Under the pieces are notes generated by a model. That model saw nothing but the letters and a program-made list of their open reading frames with translations. It did not search any database and was not told the DNA's origin. A program made the position numbers and the translations under genes. 64,000 nt of DNA from Mus musculus (taxonomy: Eukaryota > Chordata > Mammalia > Rodentia > Muridae): NCBI RefSeq assembly GCF_000001635.26, contig NC_000069.6, positions 109,935,226-109,999,225 on the forward strand, in the 5' to 3' direction. Below are positions 58,819-64,000 of the stretch, one piece after another (the stretch's first letter is position 1; the number at the start of each line of letters is the position of its first letter).

Positions 58819-60129
58819 ATTCTTATAAGAATAAAGTCCCATTTTGCCTTCTAAGGAAGCTGAAGAGTTATTCCAGAAAAAAATGAAGGAGAAAGCAGGA
58901 CATGAGAAAGTTAGGAAGTTATGAAATCAGCCCAGATGAATGGGAATGAGCAATGCCAGACTTATGTCTCAGCAGCTGGTTTAGCTCTAGGAAAACAGGA
59001 CTGTTGGTCATATACCTAGATATACCTTCATTGGCATTCCTGATTCGTCAGTGAACTCTGCCTTGATTGGTAAGGATCGATGTACTATTTGTTGTTTATA
59101 ATTCTACTTCAATGTGAATGGAAGAAGGAAGTCACCATAAAAAAAAAAAAAGGGATAACAATGGATTTTAACAGTGAGTAGACAAAACTTCAGATTATGT
59201 GAAACCACATGCCATTATCAGTAAGAACGGAAGGAAAGAAAGACAGCTGCTATTTAAAAGGTATAAATTTTATATGAAGTAGATATGGACAAAAAACTTA
59301 CATGGCATGCTTTGAATCACTTAGAGGTTTTAGTAAACTAATCAATTTGACTTTGGTGATTTTGAGTGATTACAGTCAAGAAACTGGCAGTATAAATAAT
59401 AAAATGTAATCTTAATATTCAATTCTACCATAACACCAAAGTTGACACTGTTACAGTGAACAGATTGGGGGGGGGGGCTACCACTTCATGGGACATATGG
59501 AAGGTATTAAATATTGTTACCAAAACAGTGTAAAAACTTAAATCACTTATTGATTTAAGTTCCTTAAGTATTATGGTAGGTATTTCTGACGTTCATTTCT
59601 TGTAAATAAGCGAACATATTGGGGTGTAGCACAATTTGACTTCTTAATTGGCAGCTGGATGTCTCTGCCCAGTTGCCCTAGGTCTCTCAGTCATACAACA
59701 AAGCATTACTGCCACCACGATCATTACAGAGAGGTCCCGAGATACATTCAGAAAACTATTCAACAATCCCAGCTAATGACTCCAGCTCCAGGAGGCACAT
59801 GTTCAATTAGGACTATTTTAATTTTATTTTTTAAACTGGGAATCTAGATAACCCTGCAATCACTTTTATCTTCACCAGACCTTGGCGACATAGCAGAGGG
59901 ACACTGTGGCTTGTGCTAAAGGAACTATGGTGTGACTGGGGAAACACAAACCTTCATTTGCATGTGAGAGCTCCCCTGGTCGGTACAAATGTCTCTTCTC
60001 TGGCTGTGTGAGCAGTCTGCTTCCTTACTTGGCCTGGAAGCTGGGAGACAATTTTCTGTGCTTTCTCCTGTAATATTGGAACATTAGGCCCAATTAAAGG
60101 CTTCTCCGGAGTTGGCTTTCCCTGCCTCT
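58819..60129. other. single-copy DNA, nothing identified
   Basis: An A12-13 run lies at 59140-59152 and G10 at 59467-59476. No repeat family or exon was recognised. Confidence 0.4.
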
Positions 60130-60960
60130 TTCTAGCAGAGCCTCCCAAGCTGAAAGAAGAAGCTGCAGAAACAGCGAAGTGGCAGTGGGGCCAGTAGCAG
60201 CAGGCAGTAGTGACAGTATGCCAAGATGAGGATGCTGCGGACAGGCTGGCTCTTTGGAAGCTGAAGAAGAGGTGAAGCTGAACAGATGGCAGACCACGCT
60301 GTGTAAGTGTCAGAATGGCTAAGTACACAGACAGCTGCAGAAGGGGTCAGGCTAAGAGAAAGTACAGAAACAATAAAAAAAAAAAAAAAAAAAAAAAACA
60401 GCAGTGGCTGCCTCTCACCAGCAGTAACTGTGACAGAGGCCGTAGCAACAAGAGGCAGCTGAACAGTTAAAGAAGTCAGAGCAGGAACAAGGGGAGGTGG
60501 GCAGGAGCAGAGAGAAGACAATGAGACGAGGCTGAAGAAGTACAGAAGGCTACAAAATGCCACTAGAGGAAAAACTACAGGTTCTGGCCTCAGGAGTTCC
60601 AGAGAGCAGCCAAATGTTGATACGCAAGGTGCTCAGACACCCCAGCTGAGAGCTGTAACAAGTCTCCACTACCAAGGGCTGATGATTCTGATTAGCTAGG
60701 ACTTCCCAGTAAACTGGAATACCAGCGGCTGTCAAGGGCTAAGGAATCCTTTGACCCCAGGCCTGTATCAGTGTTATAACACTTAGAATTAAGGGTCTCT
60801 CCACCAAAGGCCTAAAAGCAAGCTGTATCACTAAAGGGGATGACCAGCAGCTGCTCACGCATGCATGCTGCTGCCCATCACCAGAGATCACGAAACGATG
60901 CCTCGAAGAGTCATGGAAGAGTTTGCCTACCCATGATCTGGGTAGAGCAAAGGACAAGGC
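60130..60960. other. purine-rich, CAG-rich unassigned sequence with A24 run
   Basis: The plus strand is rich in gaag, gcag and cagcag words (for example gcagcaggcagtagtgacag). It has an A24 homopolymer at 60375-60398 preceded by caat. Minus-strand frames (60132-60563, 143 codons; 59954-60328) are Ser/Leu/Cys-rich, as expected from such composition. It may be an unnamed mouse repeat or an old retrotransposed sequence. I cannot tell. Confidence 0.4.
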
Positions 60961-62889
60961 ATGGAGTCTTGAAAATGTAAGAATAACTGAGAAGCTGGTC
61001 AGCGGGGTGAAGAAAGGGAAAAGAAAATGTAGGGGCGTGAACGTTTTTCTGTAAGGAAATCACATTCACTGAAGTTTATCAAGCAAGAAATCAGAAAGCT
61101 ACCAATACCATGAGTAGACCACCTAATACCACTAATGATCAAATAGTGGGGAAAGAAGAATTAGTTAAAATAGTAGCATGACTTTATCTTTTTTTTCCTC
61201 ATGTTTCATAGCAGAGAGCCGGCAGATATATAAAAGTTCTAATGAAGAAAGCAAGGCAAATGCACACTAGGATGGAAACATCATAAAATCAAAGGCCCAA
61301 AATGATTAAGAGGTTGGCTCTGGGCAGTGAGAATGAACAAATGAAATGTCACTCAACCTTGGGTTTTCTTTCCTTGATCCCTTATACGGGTTTTAAAAGA
61401 GGTAATAGAACAATCAGAAAGGTAAAGATTTTGTTGTGAATCACTGCCTGTATGTAAATGAAGTAGAGGAAAACCAAGTAATCAACTCCCCCCCCCCACC
61501 CTGAGCCCCAAATCTTCCCTCTTCAAGTTTAGGAAAAAATAACAAGTGAACACAGACCCAGTATTCGCTGCACCTGTGAAAGACCAGGGAAAACCAAAAC
61601 AGCAATAGCTTATCCTGCTTCTGTAACCACAAAGAGAAAACTGGAAAATAGTTCTTCAGCAAAGAGGCTAGTCTTTACCAGCTCAAGGGATCCTCAAGGA
61701 AATAACGGATTCACACAGGAGTGGAAAGAAATGCAAAGGCTTTTGTCAATGAGCTGAAACTCACAAGAAAATATCCAAAGGAGCAAACAGAGGTCAAGAT
61801 CCCAGTTGCCAGGCTGTGTGGATACTGAGCAGAGGAATAAATAGCATCGCATCTTCTGGAAGCTCTACCTTCTGGAAGTTATATCATGTCTTATCTTGAA
61901 TCATTTCTCTCTGGAATGAAAACTGCTATCTGAAATACATGTTGGGTTTTTATTTATTTATTAGAATTAAGTTTGCTTCTAAGAGAAACTGGTTTATTTA
62001 TAAGAATGCAAATTTCAAAAGCCTCCTGGAATTTAGAGAAGGCTTGTCATTTAACCTCCTGTAAATTAGGTATGCTCTGTCCCACACATTGTACTTCTAC
62101 ATGCCCTTTCTCACAAGGTGTACAGTAGCTACAGTCTGTTAACTGTGCTCTCTTTGAAGAAGTCATTTAAATTTAACCTCTAAGATCCAAAAGTATATGA
62201 CCTAAGTCGAATTCTACTCATAAGAAAGTGGATGCTAGACTAGAAACCCTTGATTATTTTTCTCTAGCCTTGCTCTGAATTTCCTGCAGTTTTTGATTTT
62301 AGTCAATATAGTATTTCTTTTCTAAAATGTCAGAATTAGCTAGTAGCTACAGCTTACCTAGAACTCCAGGTGCCTTCAAGTGGATTTAGTGCCCCTATCC
62401 ACACCACTTCAAGTATCTTTTGCACTTGAGAAATGTTAAGGTGTGCCTTTGTAGAGGTTTGAAAGAAAAGGACCATTCCTGCCTCAAGACCTTCAAGTTA
62501 TTGAGGCCCCATAAAATAATGTGACTTCTCAGATCTCTAGCTACAGAGACTCTCATTGGCTAGGGACACTGCAGTCACCCGAGGAGAGATCAGGAAGATT
62601 CCTGAAGCACACTGTAAACTAACAGGACACTAAGCAGTTGAGGCGTCACAGTCCTCCCAATGCTCAATTAGAGCCAAGTGTCGATACTTTAGCACTTAGG
62701 ACCCCTCTCCAGTCTCCTGGCCATAGAAGATCATTTGTTTCCAGAGTTTCCATGCCTACTGCTTAGAATAAAAGGCCATTCAGTGAGCACAATGCGCTTG
62801 GTTCTTCATAGAGTTTGCAACACATCTCTCTCTGCATCTTGACATCCTCTGCCCACTTGGGCTAACCTTCACTAGCAGGGTTGCCCAGG
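60961..62889. other. single-copy DNA, nothing identified
   Basis: A C-rich run lies at 61490-61498. No repeat or exon was recognised in 1.9 kb. Confidence 0.4.
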
Positions 62890-63005
62890 CAGGCTATCTA
62901 GCCACTGTGCTTCTGAGTCCTCATCTATAAAGTGAAAGGAAGATTAGTGCTTCCCTCATGTGCATGTTTTGAGGCATACATGACTGTCAGGTTCCTATAT
63001 GTGAT
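62890..63005 (+). mobile_element. MIR SINE fragment, sense
   Basis: Words tctgagtcctcatctataaa, gtgaaaggaagattagtgct, tccctcatgtgcatgttttg and aggcatacatgactgtcagg follow the MIR order (cctcatctgtaaaatg, then 'acctacctcatagggttgttgtgagg'). Confidence 0.5.
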
Positions 63006-63207
63006 GACCCACTCTAAACTTTGTGTAGGCACATAGCACAGAATCTCTTACCAGTCTCCTAGCTGATGTCCCAGAATGGCCCATTGAAGAAAGCCCACTT
63101 GTGGACTTGGGAAAACCTGATCCCCAAATTCTAACCCTCTCTGATCTGTAAATTGTGATTAGTATTAGCTATCTTTGTGTGTTCCTTTACAACCTCAGTG
63201 GCAGAAA

Positions 63208-63211
<4 letters not shown>

Positions 63212-63292
<81 letters not shown>

Positions 63293-63311
63293 GAAGGAAG
63301 GAAGGAAGGAA

Positions 63312-63357
<46 letters not shown>

Positions 63358-63362
63358 AAAGA
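63212..63362 (+). repeat. 151-bp all-purine tract (GA, GAAA, GGAA, GAAA)
   Basis: The blocks run in order: (AG)n about 63213-63253, (GAAA)n to about 63290, (GGAA)n about 63291-63315, (GAAA)n to about 63360. There is no pyrimidine for 151 bp on the plus strand. Such polypurine tracts can form triplex DNA and are often length-variable. The Glu-Arg-Lys frames here are artefacts. Confidence 0.97.
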
Positions 63363-63365
63363 TGT

Positions 63366-63423
63366 GGGTGGTTTTTAATGAGGAATGTGACATTGGGTGT
63401 TTTTTAATGAGGAATGTGACATT
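63366..63423 (+). repeat. 29-bp direct duplication next to the purine tract
   Basis: 63366-63394 and 63395-63423 are the same 29-bp unit (start gggtggtttttaatgagg, end aatgtgacatt) with one substitution (the sixth base, g to t). They begin four bases after the purine tract. Confidence 0.95.
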
Positions 63424-64000
63424 TAGCAAGTGGTTGCTAAATGTTTGATATTGATAAGTTTTAAGCTTCTAGCACACAGACAGAGCTTTGACAGAGTTCT
63501 CATATTCACAGCACAGAATCCAGTCATCAGATCCTAAGGATAAATCACTGTAGAAATTTGTAAGAGAAGAAAACACCAGGACATAAAATATCACTACAGT
63601 GTAAATCTCCGAAGCATGGGAGGCTTATGCTACCCACACTCAAGTTTGCTGAACACACAGGCATGCAGCAGTAACCTCACACTAGTCTATGTGAGTGACA
63701 TGTGGTCACCAGGAAGGTCACAAATCGGAGCACTGATACATGCAGCACAACTATGTTGATCGAGTATGGGATTCAAAGAGCCAGGTCTCAAGGGAGAAAA
63801 GTTTCCATTCATTCTTCAATACATATTCCACGCCTTTTAGGCAGAAAATAGTGAGTTAAGCAGTTCCATGCAAGCTCTGGAAGACAGCAGTGGAGAGGGA
63901 GACAGTGTGTACACTCATGTGTGTGTGGAGGAACATGTGTATGCATGTAATGTGTGGAAGTGATGGTCTTAATGACACATACACATCACCCTTGCTTTTT
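63424..64000. other. single-copy DNA, nothing identified
   Basis: TG-rich words appear near 63905-63960, but no recognised repeat or exon. Confidence 0.4.

Noticed and set aside
63155..63448. Highly charged Glu/Arg/Lys repeat protein
   Set aside because: It is the translation of a GA/GAAA microsatellite in all three frames.

Overview
This window looks like mouse (genus Mus) nuclear DNA from a gene-poor region, either intergenic or deep intronic. The diagnosis rests on the repeats: B1, B2/B3, B4 and B1-ID type SINEs, rodent URR1 hAT elements, several Lx-class L1 fragments, and one near-complete young L1Md element with an F-type 5' end. Older mammalian repeats (MIR, MER5, L2-like, MaLR and old L1M) lie between them. 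I found no convincing host protein-coding exon, no tRNA, rRNA or snRNA gene, no CRISPR array and no bacterial-type operon. Family names come from recognising consensus-like stretches by eye, so element edges are approximate unless target-site duplications (TSDs) are given.

Layout. 0-5.5 kb: a B3-type SINE, an antisense L1 3' end with a TG microsatellite, a 40-bp x 4 minisatellite, a G-rich tract and a sense L1 3' UTR ending in an AAAT tail. 5.5-16 kb: mostly single-copy DNA with B1, MIR and B2 pieces, a URR1 transposon with visible terminal inverted repeats and TSD, and two copies of one LTR-like repeat in opposite orientation. 16-25 kb: an LTR-like repeat, a duplicated 29-mer beside two hairpins, a large compound microsatellite, and oppositely oriented L1 pieces split by an LTR-like insertion. 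25-40 kb: B4, MIR, MER5, a B1-ID SINE split by an L1 3' end, a B1 with perfect TSD, old L1M, an Lx 3' region and a 27-bp x 8 minisatellite. 40-52 kb: an ERV1-like LTR, a GC-rich minus-strand LTR, B2/B3, L1 and MaLR pieces, a perfect 15-bp hairpin and a URR1 copy beside L1 sequence.

52386-58554 is the main feature: a minus-strand L1 of 6,169 bp with a perfect 13-bp TSD. It keeps about 1.3 promoter monomers (203-bp period), ORF1, ORF2, a G-rich 3' UTR and an A tail. Both ORFs are broken by frameshifts, ORF2 also by a nonsense codon, and the motif A catalytic Asp of the reverse transcriptase is His. It cannot retrotranspose by itself. After it come a B2 with 11-bp TSD, unrecognised DNA with an A24 run, and a 151-bp all-purine microsatellite followed by a 29-bp duplication.

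No genes here work together as a pathway. The window is a record of successive retrotransposon and DNA-transposon insertions plus local tandem duplications. I did not find an undescribed biological system. The best items for a second look are the 15-bp hairpin (47442-47475), the displaced 29-mer (18031/18823), the two minisatellites and the structure of the dead L1.
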